Both the position numbers and the translations under genes were made by a program. A DNA stretch of 64,000 nucleotides, from NCBI GenBank assembly GCA_025642075.2, contig JAODUO010000031.1:603001-667000 (forward strand). Direction: 5' to 3'. How positions within the stretch are numbered: position 1 is the first letter of the stretch; every line of letters starts with the position of its first letter. This stretch comes from Ridgeia piscesae (lineage: Eukaryota; Annelida; Polychaeta; Sabellida; Siboglinidae). This document shows, in pieces, positions 44,877 through 58,600 of the stretch. The notes below the pieces were generated by a model. The model was not told the DNA's origin and searched no databases. It saw only the letters and a list, made by a program, of their open reading frames with translations.

Positions 44877-46577
44877 ATGGCATGGCAAGGTAATTCGTTT
44901 GATGAATCACCAGACCTTTGGACTAACAGTTTCTACGGTGCACAGCAGTCCGAGAGTAAAATACCAGGAAGAGAATCAACCAGTGGAGCGACATGTATCT
45001 CCGAACTCACACCAGGACCAAATGCATCTAACATAGTATGTAGTGTTTCAAAGTTTTTAGTCTTTAACTACAGCTGAACAGTGATCCATGTAATACATGA
45101 TTTCTGGTAAATTTTAGGTCAGCTGCATTTCACATGGAGATTGCTGGGTATAAAGAAGGTTTTCATGAATTGCATATTTTTTTTACAGTACCAGTTTGTT
45201 TTAACATTGAATGTAACTTTCTTTCCTTACCACCCTTGTCTGTGACACATTTGATAATTTATTACTTGTATCATCTAGCTCTTTTATAAATAAAGACATT
45301 ACAGAAAATATATTTGAGAGCACATAGTAATAAATTGGTAATAACTAATATATTGTAAATTACATGGTGATAAATATGATTGATCACAAACTGATGAGGA
45401 ATTTTTTTTACATTATTGTTAAAATAAATAAAGAAAATAAGATTATGCTAATTCATGAAAATATTATTTTTTACTTTATTGTTGTTGTTTACTGTGTCTG
45501 TACTTGTGTGTATGTGTGTGGTGTGTGGGCGGGCGGATGGATGGGTTGGTGCATGCGTGCATGTGTGCACAATATTCTATGCATGCTTGCAGCATATGTG
45601 AATAATATTACATGCACATATCACTGTTATCATATGATAAAAATTTATAAATAAAATATAACCAGAACACATCTGTTACTAAGAATTACATCCAGTAGAT
45701 TTATTCTTATAGTTATTGTTATCCATGTTGTAGTTTGTAGTTGGCATTGTCATAGCTAAAGAGGATGCAAGATCATTCTTCAGTAAGAAAGGTAAAGTAA
45801 ATTAATTAAACATCAGTACATGTGTATTGTATTACCAGATAATCAGCATGGTCATAATTGAAACTTATATGAGTATCATAATATAATTTATGTACTGATG
45901 TGGTTATTCCTTACAGTTGCGGTAAATTGTATAGATGAAAGCAATAATAAAATTCTTATGTACACTACTATGAAAGAAAAAATAAATTCCATGGTTCTAT
46001 TTTTATAGAAATATTTCTTCAACAATATGAAACTTTCAACTTTAGCAGTTCACTAGCCAGCATGTAGGTATGGTCATAACACTATATATCATTACTGGTT
46101 TATAAAGATGCAAAATATATTTTAGGTAACATATAAAATGGCATATATAATTGCAAGTTATTATTTTGTAGCCACCAATCATCTGTATACATGTGTATAA
46201 TATTTGCCACCCAGATATCATGTACATGTAACATACTTGAACTAGCAAAAATGCCCACCATCCATATGACACAATGTGTGTCTGCATCTAAACATATTTC
46301 TATTGAACATTTGTCAAAGATGACGATATTGGAAATTTTTCACAATTGTGCACCTCTCTATGATTGTAGCAAGTTATACATGAAGGTTCCTCAACTGATT
46401 GGTTGATGGTCTACATAACTTACAAAAAACCTGTGAACATTTCATGAACTTTTAACTAGCATGAACTCTTAATTAATGTAAGGAGAATTTTGAAAAAGTG
46501 TTCATCCATGAATGTTTGATGCCCAGATTGTCTAGGAAGAAAATGTTTATGTACACGCACAGGCACGGCTGCACACA

Positions 46578-46654
<77 letters not shown>

Positions 46655-49600
46655 TGCATTGACAAATGAATTATAAATACTGCATATTGATATATAGAGT
46701 ACAGCAGAGCTATGTTTGTGACAGACCCAGCGAATGAACGCCATCTCCTTAGTTTCACTCTACGCGACTCACCAGTTGATTTCATCAATGCCACGTGCTG
46801 GGGAAGTAGAGAGCACATTGCTAGCCTCACTCAGCTCTTTCACATTGGAGACATAGGTAGGTTATCAGATGGAAACCTGTCTATGGGGCAACTTGTTTAA
46901 CATCTTTTTTTTTTGGTATTTTTGAAATTAGTTAAATATAGAAATTATTTCAGTCTTGAAGCTATAGATGTTTGTGTCTCTTATCACACTTACGTTCACA
47001 GTGACCAAGCATTGGAACTATTGCTTGTGATACTCCACACTGTGTATATAGTACAGCTCTGTGTTTTTACAGTGAAAATTATTCAGCCTGCAGTTCAGTC
47101 AAAACCATTGGATGGTTCTGATGAAAAATTCCGTCCTTGGACGCCAAGGTAAGTGGCTTTGATTTTATCAACAACATAGCTTGCTAGAATACTTTTATAA
47201 TAAAAGTTACTAAATTATTGCATTGTTAAAACTGAGGGTATGCCATAACTAATCAATTATGTTTTATACAGCTTAAAAGATTACTGACATTTAGCTATCT
47301 CCTGAAATTAAGTTGGGTGCATTTAAAATGTATTTACAGTTTATGTACAGAATTGTGCAGGTTAAAGATTATTCAGTTCCACTGCCTGCATTGTGATTTA
47401 GATAGGTGCTGCATAGAATGCAGACAAGTCATGAGGACGTTTTTGGCAAACACTTGCTTCCAGTCTGAATAAAATTTTGGCTCAACTCCATTGGTTAATT
47501 TTCTGTGAATAAATCATGAAGAGGTTGAAAATATTCTGTCTTCCAAATGTGATAATAAAGAATTTGATGCAACCATATATTTAATTTATGTATTTAACTC
47601 AGTACAGATGAATTAAACACATTTAAATTATATTATTTGAATTTTTCTAATTACATTTATTTGAGAACAATTCTACCATTTTTAGAATAATTTACAACCA
47701 GGATGATTTTTACATTTATGTACATGTTGATGAAATACATTTATTTGATTTACATTGATTGAGTCTGCATTTATTTTAATTAGTAAAACATTTAGATTAA
47801 GAACTTACATCTAGCTATGTTAAATATATTTAAATGTTATTAACAATAATATAGATATATTTATTTTCTATCTTTTATTGTGGTCAGGTGTGTTTGTATT
47901 ATTCCCACCTAGTATTATGTGTCCATGTTTGTAAGAGGGTATCATTGGCTGAGTGTTTGCTGCAGCATGTACCAGCTGAATGTGAGTGAGATGAGGTCCA
48001 CTGTACAGCTATACAGTGGCTGTGACCTTGCTACCTACAACAGTCTCTTCCATATCCCAGTCAAGCCCAGCAATGACTTCTACACGATTGCAGATATTCT
48101 CACAAATGGACAGGCACTACATGGGCAGTATATCAGTATTCTTGCTGCTGTGAAACAAGTAAGTAAAACCCCTACCTAGAATATACCACCAGGTAATAAG
48201 TATTGGTAGTGCAATTTTCCAGTAGTGTCAATGAGTTGTTTGGGTTTTATTTGACTAACATCAATTTTAAACTTTATGAAGTAAAATGATAATTTAATTG
48301 GTTAAAAAGTGTGTGACTAGTAGCATACTGTGATTTAGAATTATTGCATCATCTGCATCATCCATATTATCCTACACTTACTGTGTTGATTTCTAACTCA
48401 TGTTTACCATATATCAAGTAATTATACCAACCAAGAAATCAAAAAATTTCAAAAAAGTATCCCACAAATGCAAAAGTTTGCATGTTAATGTTCCCATGCA
48501 TGACTAGTACTGTTTAAAATATGTTTTTGCTGTTCTTCACAGGATGATATATCATGCAGCTTTCATGGTATCTGAATATCATATAGCATATTGTAACAAT
48601 AAACTATGTTTATGCAAAAAGTTGAACTGAAGTGGAAGTGTTGTTTTCAGGTGACGAGTGAAACAGTGTGCATTGCCTCTTGATGTGTGTAGACTGTAGA
48701 GATACCTTGGCCCTAATGATCCAACAGTATGTTGTCCTGTCAATAGGTTCACATACAAATTCACATAACACTTAATCTTGAGAAACAGTAGACTGATGAT
48801 GGGATGCTGTCGAAGTCCACACCACAGGAATTCATAACGTTCTATTCTATATTTATAAATGCGTTCATAAATTTGTACAAATTCCTATGAAAATATATAT
48901 TGTTCACCTTTATAAATGCAGCTGAGGTATAGATCACCCTTGGAGATTTTAGTTGCAATTTCCATTTAAATGTACACCATGCTTAGCATAAATTTGCAAT
49001 CATCTGCAGCATAATTATACATTGCAATTGAACAAATATATTTTTCAATGTTTACCATGCGTAATATGATTATGTTAACTTTTAAAAGTTCTCTATGCAA
49101 AGTAATGATTACAAATTTAACAGAGTGACACAAGTTGTTATATGTCATGTTAGTGACCTGGTGAGTGGAGTTTCGTCAAATACCAGGTAATAATTGTTTT
49201 CTAGAATGTAGTTCAATCAACAATAACACTGTGTCAAATGTTAAAAACAGTAAGATTACATTGTTAGATTCTGCACATCAGATATGTAGAGCTGTCTTTT
49301 GACCAGTTAAAATGTCATTTTATGGTGGCGCAAAAAACAAAGACACCGTGTAAATAAATCACAGGCACCGTATTCGTACAAATTGAACCTTAAAATAAAA
49401 ATACCAGTCTACCCCAAAGAAAAGTCGCCGAACTGCTTATGAAATTGTCCGTTGATTGATTTGATTGATTGATTTATTTAATATAAAATGTAAAACATTG
49501 TACACATATGCATAATATATAAATACAAGGTACATTTAAATATTCGGATAACACAAAAAGTGCACGCACTTATTTCCATTGTGGTCCTTGACATACACAT

Positions 49601-52600
49601 GACAGACATTGACAGAAATGACAAATATAACATACTAAAACAACCATAATAAATAATTACTAATATATGTAAATGACATTGATAATTTCAATATAAAAAA
49701 GTATGGAAATATCTCCTGATTAGAAACACTTTGTAAAACCTTGTTCTTTATTACAAAAAAAAATCATAAATAAATCTAATAAATAATAAAAGTAAAAAAT
49801 GAAAATTACGTCATCAATTATGATTAATAATAAATAAATGAGCTGGCTTCCTGATCATTAAGACAACTAAACAAAAACTGCTTCAGTAGACATTTAAATT
49901 GCCTCATGTTCTGAACACTTTGTATGGAAAATGGCAATTCGTTCCAGGCATGAATTCCTGTGTAGTAAACGGAGGTTTACCCAAATGATTTAACATACGG
50001 CACACGAAGAGACATAACACTAGATCTTGTATTTATGCCATGCTGCTTACATGCTACATTTATCAAATTTGACATATACTTCGGTGCTTTATCATTTATG
50101 ACATTGTAAACAAGGTTCAATTTGAGTTGTTTAACTCGTAACTCCACTGGTAGCATATTCACCAGTCTAAAACTCTCTCAAACCGATGTGGGTTCTGGCT
50201 GGTGCATTTAAGATGAAATGGATTACCTTGTTCTGAGTACACTGAAGTCTGGATTTATATTTCTTGGTTAAACCAGAGAACCATGATGAACATGCATACC
50301 AAGGGGTAGTCAAAATGGCATTGTATTAATGCTGTGGTAAGAAGTTTTTTGTTGTTTTCATGTTGATATTTTTTGTATTTTAATATTTGCATTTGATTTA
50401 CAAATAATCTTGTCAGCCACTCTTTCTCCAGTTAATGATTGATCTAGGTCTATGCCTAGGTATTTAACATGGGTTTGACTTGCCAATGTCGTACCAGCAC
50501 ATCTCACCTGGATGGAACTACAGGTGTTAAGTTTACGTTTCGACCCAAATAGAATTGACTCCGTTTTCCATAGATGGAAGGACAATTTGTTATTGATTAG
50601 CCACTCTCTGGCTGCCTCGAGTTCTGAAGAAAGACTCTTGAAATTGTTGGGTGTCTTTACCCGAGACTAAACGGGCTGAATCATCGGCATACAAAAGTAG
50701 TTTGCAGCGAACAGCTGTGTAAATATCATTAATATATATTAGAAATAATAACAGTCTCAGAATTGAACCTTGTGGCCGGGACACCACATCTGACAGTCAT
50801 CGGATTAGAGATCGCTTCACAGATTTCAACTGATTGTTGACGTCCATATAAATATGATTTAAACCAGGCTATAGCAGACTCATGAAGTCCTATTGCTTCC
50901 AGTTTTTTGAAGCATAATCTTATGATTTACCATATCAAATGCCTTCTGAAGATCATGTAGCACGTACATATGCCTACATAATTACCTTTATCTTGCTCGT
51001 TTTATGAAGTCAGTGAGATATATTAAACATGTTTCAGTAGAATAAGAGGATCTAAAGCCTGACTGATGTTCATACAGTAGCTGATGTGTTTGGAGATATG
51101 CATTTAATTGTTGATAGACTATCCTCCCAAATAATTTTGAGAGCGTACTATTTAAAATAGAGATCGGTCTGTAATTACCGGCTTCCATTTTACTTTTTTT
51201 TTTATAAATGGGCATCACCTTAGCAGATTTAAGATTTTCAGGAATTTCGCCAGTGGACAATGATAAATTTAAAATATGTGTTAAAGGTGACACAATGAGC
51301 TTGGCACCATCGTTAATGAATCTGGGTGACAATAGGTCCAATCCAGTTGCCTTGCTCGAATTTAGTTTACATAAAATACTGAGTACGTTGTTCTCACTGA
51401 CTTCATTAAACCAGAAGCTATTACTTGTTACACCCAGTGACCTGTAGAAGTCTTGAAAGTGTTGCTTCTCCTATATACCATTACTAGGTGGAAGTTGTTT
51501 AACCAGTATTGAAGCTACATTAGAAAAGTAGTCATTGAAATGTACTTAAATGTTAGGTGGCGTTAAATGTTAGGTGGCGTTGGTGCGTAAACCCTGAATG
51601 TTCTTATTAAAACACTTGACAACGAAACAGTCACCAAAGAACATTACGTCATAGTTTGCTGTACAGGTGCTATAGTTTGTCGGTGCTGAAAGTTCATAAA
51701 ATTAATGCCGACAAATGCCAAACGGTGTGCGCGGACATGGCGCCATCTGGTGGATCATCCTTAAAGCCTCCCTGAACTTCCATTACGCAAGTCTCGTTTT
51801 AACTCGCGCAGTTACATATAAATAACACGTAATGTTCTGTACAAATAGCATGTTTGGAAATTTGGAAGAAACTAGTATTCGGATGCGGGCTCGTGACACC
51901 ATACGTAATGTCACACGTGTCATTGCGTGCTCGCGGACGTACGTGAATACCTGGAAAACGAAAGTCTGAAAAAGAACCCGTGCGGTACCATTTCCCGGAA
52001 ATTGCAACCAAGTTTCCCAGTTATGTGTCAGCTCTGTTTCAGCCAATAGTCGATCGTCTGTTGATGTTGCCAGTCGGCTGTTTTGTCTGTTCGAAGTGAA
52101 CTCGACTTTTGCGAGTGTTTTATATCGCGTATATCTTGGACACTCGCCGTGAACGAAGTCGATTACTCGATATTCCGTCAGGTCCACTGTCCACACGGCG
52201 GCCCGCAATTTCAGTTTGCGGTACTGTGTTGTGAAACTGGAATGTTGACAGGATTGGGCATTGCACAACGACGATGAACTGTCACACACTGCTGTATGTA
52301 GTAACAGAAAATACAGTACAGTCGGTATAAACTGTGTAAATAAGTGAGCAAAACTTTTACCCAGTGTTTGGGACGTGTCTGCTTCAAGTCTCGCTTGAAA
52401 ACAGAAGCTACCTGTTACTGAACTCTCAAAGGGGGAACTTTCGTTTTGAGGTTTCTACTGCAGTGCGGTGTTTATTACGAAGTGCCAGTGCTGTGTGGAA
52501 GTGAATCGTTGGCAGCATATTAATTGGGAACCGACAGAAACGTTTGCCTTATAACTGATACAAGTGAAATGACTAATTACAGATAAACTGCAGTGTGATG

Positions 52601-55600
52601 AATCCTGGTGTTCATTGATAGTGCCTGCTTGCTGCAGCAGCAGTCTGACATTTGAGAGTTGTGGAGTGACAAACAACTCTTGGACTCTAAGCCTGGTGTG
52701 CCACAATTTGAATTGAAGACATGGAAGAAACTGTTAAGAAAGATGTTCAGATCCAACCAGTAGCAGGAGAGATGTTGGATAAATCAGCAACTTCAGCTGA
52801 TTGTGATCAAGCAGTACTGACAGAACAACACACTGAAGGTGCAGTACCAGAACAGGAGGAGAAAACCCAACCAGTAACAGAGCCAGAAGAGATGCCGAAA
52901 GACCCGTCCTCTTCAGCTGATTGTGATGAAGCAGTACTGACAGATCAACACACTGAAGGTGCAGTACCAGAACAGGAGAAGAAAACCCAACCAGTAACAG
53001 AGCCAGAAGATATGCTGAAAGACCCGTCCTCTTCAGCTGATTGTGATGAAGCGGTTATGACAGAACAACACACTGAAGGTGCAGTACCAAAACAGGAGAA
53101 GAAAACCCAACCAGTAACAGAGCCAGAAGAGATGCCGAAAGACCCGTCCTCTTCAGCTGATTGTGATGAAGCAGTTATGACAGAACAACACACTGAAGGT
53201 TCAGTACCAGAACAGGAGAAGAAAACCCAACCAGTAACAGAGCCAGAAGAGATGCCGAAAGACCCGTCCTCTTCAGCTGATTGTGATGAAGCAGTTATGA
53301 CAGAACAACACACTGAAGGTGCAGTACCAGAACAGGAGAAGAAAACCCAACCAGTAACAGAGCCAGAAGAGATGCCGAAAGACCCGTCCTCTTCAGCTGA
53401 TTGTGATGAAGCAGTACTGACAGAACAACACACTGAAGGTGCAGTACCAGAACAGGAGAAGAAAACCCAACCAGTAACAGAGCCAGAAGAGATGCCGAAA
53501 GATCCGTCCTCTTCAGCTGATTGTGATGAAACAGTACTGACAGAACAACACACTGAAGGTGCAGTACCAGAACAGGAGAAGAAAACCCAACCAGTAACAG
53601 AGCCAGAAGAGATGCCGAAAGACCCGTCCTCTTCAGCTGATTGTGATGAAGCAGTTATGACAGAACAACACACTGAAGGTGCAGTACCAGAACAGGAGAA
53701 GAAAACCCAACCAGTAACAGAGCCAGAAGAGATGCTGAAAGACCCGTCCTCTTCAGCTGATTGTGATGAAGCAGTACTGACAGAACAACACACTGAAGGT
53801 GCAGTACCAGAACAGGAGAAGAAAACCCAACCAGTAACACAGCCAGAAGAGATGCCGAAAGACCCGTCCTCTTCAGCTGATTGTGATCAAGCAGTACTGA
53901 CAGAACAACACACTGAAGGTTCAGTACCAGAACAGGAGGAGAAAACCCAACCAGTAACAGAGCCAGAAGAGATGCCGAAAGACCCGTCCTCTTCAGCTGA
54001 TTGTGATCAAGCAGTATGACAGAACAACACACTGAAGGTGCAGTACCAGAACAGGAGAAGAAAACCCAACCAGTAACAGAGCCAGAAGAGATGCCGAAAG
54101 ACCCGTCCTCTTCAGCTGATTGTGATGAAGCAGTTATGACAGAACAACACACTGAAGGTGCAGTACCAGAACAGGAGAAGAAAACCCAACCAGTAACAGA
54201 GCCAGAAGAGATGCCGAAAGACCCGTCCTCTTCAGCTGATTGTGATCAACCAGTACTGACAGAACAACACACTGAAGGTGCAGTACCAGAACAGGAGAAG
54301 AAAACCCAACCAGTAACAGAGCCAGAAGAGATGCCGAAAGACCCGTCCTCTTCAGCTGATTGTGATGAAGCAGTTATGACAGAACAACACACTGAAGGTG
54401 CAGTACCAGAACAGGAGAAGAAAACCCAACCAGTAACAGAGCCAGAAGAGATGCCGAAAGACCCGTCCTCTTCAGCTGATTGTGATGAAGCAGTTATGAC
54501 AGAACAACACACTGAAGGTGCAGTACCAGAACAGGAGAAGAAAACCCAACCAGTAACAGAGCCAGAAGAGATGCCGAAAGACCCGTCCTCTTCAGCTGAT
54601 TGTGATGAAGCAGTATGACAGAACAACACACTGAAGGTGCAGTACCAGAACAGGAGAAGAAAACCCAACCAGTAACAGAGCCAGAAGAGATGCCGAAAGA
54701 CCCGTCCTCTTCAGCTGATTGTGATGAAGCAGTTATGACAGAACAACACACTGAAGGTGCAGTACCAGAACAGGAGAAGAAAACCCAACCAGTAACAGAG
54801 CCAGAAGAGATGCCGAAAGACCCGTCCTCTTCAGCTGATTGTGATCAAGCAGTACTGACAGAACAACACACTGAAGGTGCAGTACCAGAACAGGAGAAGA
54901 AAACCCAACCAGTAACAGAGCCAGAAGAGATGCCGAAAGACCCGTCCTCTTCAGCTGATTGTGATCAAGCAGTACTGACAGAACAACACACTGAAGGTTC
55001 AGTACCAGAACAGGAGGAGAAAACCCAACCAGTAACAGAGCCAGAAGAGATGCCGAAAGACCCGTCCTCTTCAGCTGATTGTGATCAAGCAGGTATGACA
55101 GAACAACACACTGAAGGTGCAGTACCAGAACAGGAGAAGAAAACCCAACCAGTAACAGAGCCAGAAGAGATGCCGAAAGACCCGTCCTCTTCAGCTGATT
55201 GTGATGAAGCAGTACTGACAGAACAACACACTGAAGGTGCAGTACCAGAACAGGAGAAGAAAACCCAACCAGTAACACAGCCAGAAGAGATGCCGAAAGA
55301 CCCGTCCTCTTCAGCTGATTGTGATCAAGCAGTACTGACAGAACAACACACTGAAGGTGCAGTACCAGAACAGGAGAAGAAAATCCAACCAGTAACACAG
55401 CCAGAAGAGATGCCGAAAGACCCGTCCTCTTCAGCTGATTGTGATGAAGCAGGTATGACAGAACAACACACTGAAGGTGCAGTACCAGAACAGGAGACGA
55501 AAACCCAACCAGTAACAGAGCCAGAAGAGATGCCGAAAGACCCGTCCTCTTCAGCTGATTGTGATCAACCAGTACTGACAGAACAACACACTGAAGGTGC

Positions 55601-58600
55601 AGTACCAGAACAGGAGAAGAAAACCCAACCAGTAACAGAGCCAGAAGACATGCCGAAAGAACTGTCCACTTCAGCTAATTGTGATCTTCTGGTTATGGCA
55701 GAAAAACATGCTGAAGCTGCAGTAGCAGAACAGGAGACCAGAACCCAACCAGCGGCAGAAGAGATGCAGAAGGAACCATCCATTTCAACTGAATGTGATC
55801 CATCAATTAAGGCAGAGCAATGCATTGAAGATCTGGTGCCAGAACAGGACAGTGACAATGTTGGTCTTGGTGTGGAGTCTAATGGTGATGATAATGTTGC
55901 AGCAGCAACAGAAGGTGCAGTGTCTGGAGAGAGAGGCCCTGATAATGCAGGTCTTCATACAGGCTCCAATGATGATGGTTGTGTTGGAACAACAGATGAT
56001 GCAGTGCCAGAACAGAAGGACAGTGACTTTGTTGATCAGTGCATGGACAGTACTAATTGTGATGATCATGTTGCTGCAACAGGTAATGGTGTCAGTGTAG
56101 ATGGTGCAGTTCTTGAACCCCCAGATAAAAAGCCAAAACTTGAGATGGGTGAACAGAGTAGAAATGCTGAGGAAGAAAGTTGGGAAACTCTATGCAATGT
56201 TGAAGTTCCTGAGGTTGAGGGTTGTTCGAAAGTTGATGGTGTGCATTCTGTCAGTAGCAGTGTAGAGCAGTGTGATCAGAAGAGTAGTGTAGAGCAAGGG
56301 AAAGACAGTGATGACTCAATGGGTATAAATGCATTGTTTATTAGAGGTGCTGAACCTGTGACTGTTGACTACCCACATTTTGCAGGTAGACCATCAAGCA
56401 GTGTTGAGGCAGAGGAACAGCCTCCACGTTCAGCTCCAAATGATCAATGCAGTGTCCAGTCACCAGTTCTGTTTGGAGGTCCTAAGTCTTATTTCTCTAA
56501 CTTCTACCCATGTCGTATCCATGTGTTTGACCGTGACTTCCATTCTTCAGAACAAGCCTATCAGTATAGGCAAGCCATGTTCCATGGCGACTCTGAGACA
56601 GCAGAATTGATCATGAGAGCAGACGATGCCAGGGCTGCAAAGAGAGAGAGCAAGCACATCAACAAGACAAATCATGGCTGGGAGGAGAAACGTGTTGATG
56701 TGATGAGAGAGATTTTGAAAGCGAAAGCTGACGTTCCTGAATTCAGAGAAGCTTTGCTGGCAACGGGCCAAGCTGTACTGGTTGAGAATGTGCCATCATG
56801 GGAGGGTTTCTGGGGTCTTGGCAATGGTTCCTTAGGGGGAGAAAACATACTTGGGAGATTGTTAATGGAGCTACGAGGTCATCTGATAACTGGGATGTCT
56901 GAGGTACAATCAGGCAGGGTCATGTATGAAGAGGGTCGCCAGCAGGGCAACTGGGGACAAAGGAAGTCACAGCGGGGCAGCTGGGAACAAGGGAAGTCAC
57001 AACGGGGCAGCTGGGAACAAGGGAAGTCACAGCGGGGCAGCTGGGAACAAGGGAAGTCACAGCGGGGCAGCTTGGAACAAGGGAAGACACAGCGGGGCAG
57101 CTGGGAACAAGGGAAGTCACTGAATAGAAGACAACATGGAATGAATGAAAACAGAAGGGATGATAAACACAGGACAGATCATCCTAGAGAGAATAATGAG
57201 AAGTTGGATGGTAGGGGCCAAGTTGAGAGTAGCCAATGGGCGAGTCGGGAACAAGGGCAGTCACATAATGGAAAACAACAAGGAAACAAGCAGAGAATTA
57301 CTGAAAACAGATCTAAAGGATGCAGAACAGATTATCCCAGAGATGATAATGAGAACTTGAATGGTAGGAGACAATACCATGTAGAGGAAAGACGGAATGA
57401 TGCCGGGTGCCTTGGAAGGACAGACAGGTCCACAAAGAGAGGGCAGCCCTCTGACAGGGAGGACTCTGAACACAGCCAAACTAGAGAACACCCTAAAGTC
57501 ATGGCCTGTGATAAGGATCACAACTCAACAGAGGCCACTGTAGATCCACCTTGCCGTGTCGTATGCAGCGTAAATGATTACCCTCAAGACCAGTCCCAGG
57601 CAGGGCATTTTTACAAGAAAGATGAGCCTGAGGATGAAGGATCGTGGCAGAAAGTGAGCAAGAAGAAAAAGGGGAAAGGGGGGAGAAAGAAATGTGAATG
57701 AGATAAACAAAATCATGTGCTGTAACACTGAATAATGTTACAGGTATGACACTGAATCGTAGAGAATCACAGAGGACACACAAACAAGACTATGAAATAG
57801 ATTGGTAATAATGGTAAACTTATAAGAGCCTTATTTGTGTCAGCAAACATGATGTATCAAGTGAAGTACATGTGGCCAGACATGAAGTGTTGCATACTGA
57901 AAGCTGTGTCTTTTATTAGCACTAGAGTTGGTTATTGTTTGAAAACATGTTATTTCAGTACTATGCATATTCCAAAGATGGTCAATGTGAAGTTTGACCA
58001 GTGCTCTAAGCCAGGTTGTATTGTTACATGTTGATATAGTAGCATTTTGTGAGATGTGTAGTTTGTGAGATGTGTCGCTACTATAAAGCTGAGGTTGTTA
58101 AAATGTAATTGAACAGTTGAAGATGCTGTTGCTATTAATTTGCAACTTTCCTGTTAATCGCCATGAGGAAGACGGGAATATCCTGTGGAATTAATTTGTA
58201 AACAGCAGTTGTTACGTTTGAATAATATGGACTGTGTATTTTGTGTAATGTAATGTAATGTAATGTAATGTAATGTAATGTAATGTAATGTAATGTAATG
58301 TAATGTAATGTAATGTAATGTAATGTAATGTAGTCAGTGTGTTATATAATTTACACATTGGTGAAAGGTTTGACAGAAGAAACATTGAAGTAAAATATGT
58401 ATGTAATGTCATACCACTTCCTAATTTTGCTGCACTCTGTACCCAAGAAGACTTCAATTACATATTTGGTTTGTGTGATCCATTGTGTAAAATATGGGAA
58501 CGTATATGTAATGTGTATAAGTTACAGCGCATTTGTAAAATTATGCTGCCTTATGCACTGGCTGTATGAAACATGTTTATGATTGATTGATGTCTACAAT

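Noticed and set aside
51783..52289. 168-codon minus-strand open frame
   Set aside because: Covers the CpG-rich block; no recognisable domain and composition looks like chance in a stop-poor stretch. Kept only as possible promoter sequence.
52945..55398. Minus-strand open frames of 140-282 codons (SVCCSV.., LLVGFSSPVLVL..)
   Set aside because: Shadows of the 120-bp coding repeat; the plus strand has the start, NADAR domain and charge pattern.
58339..58569. 76-codon open frame considered as the missing MEIOB exon
   Set aside because: Does not match the OB-fold segment. The correct exon (RCEVKLFDD) was found at 59254-59354 with matching phase.
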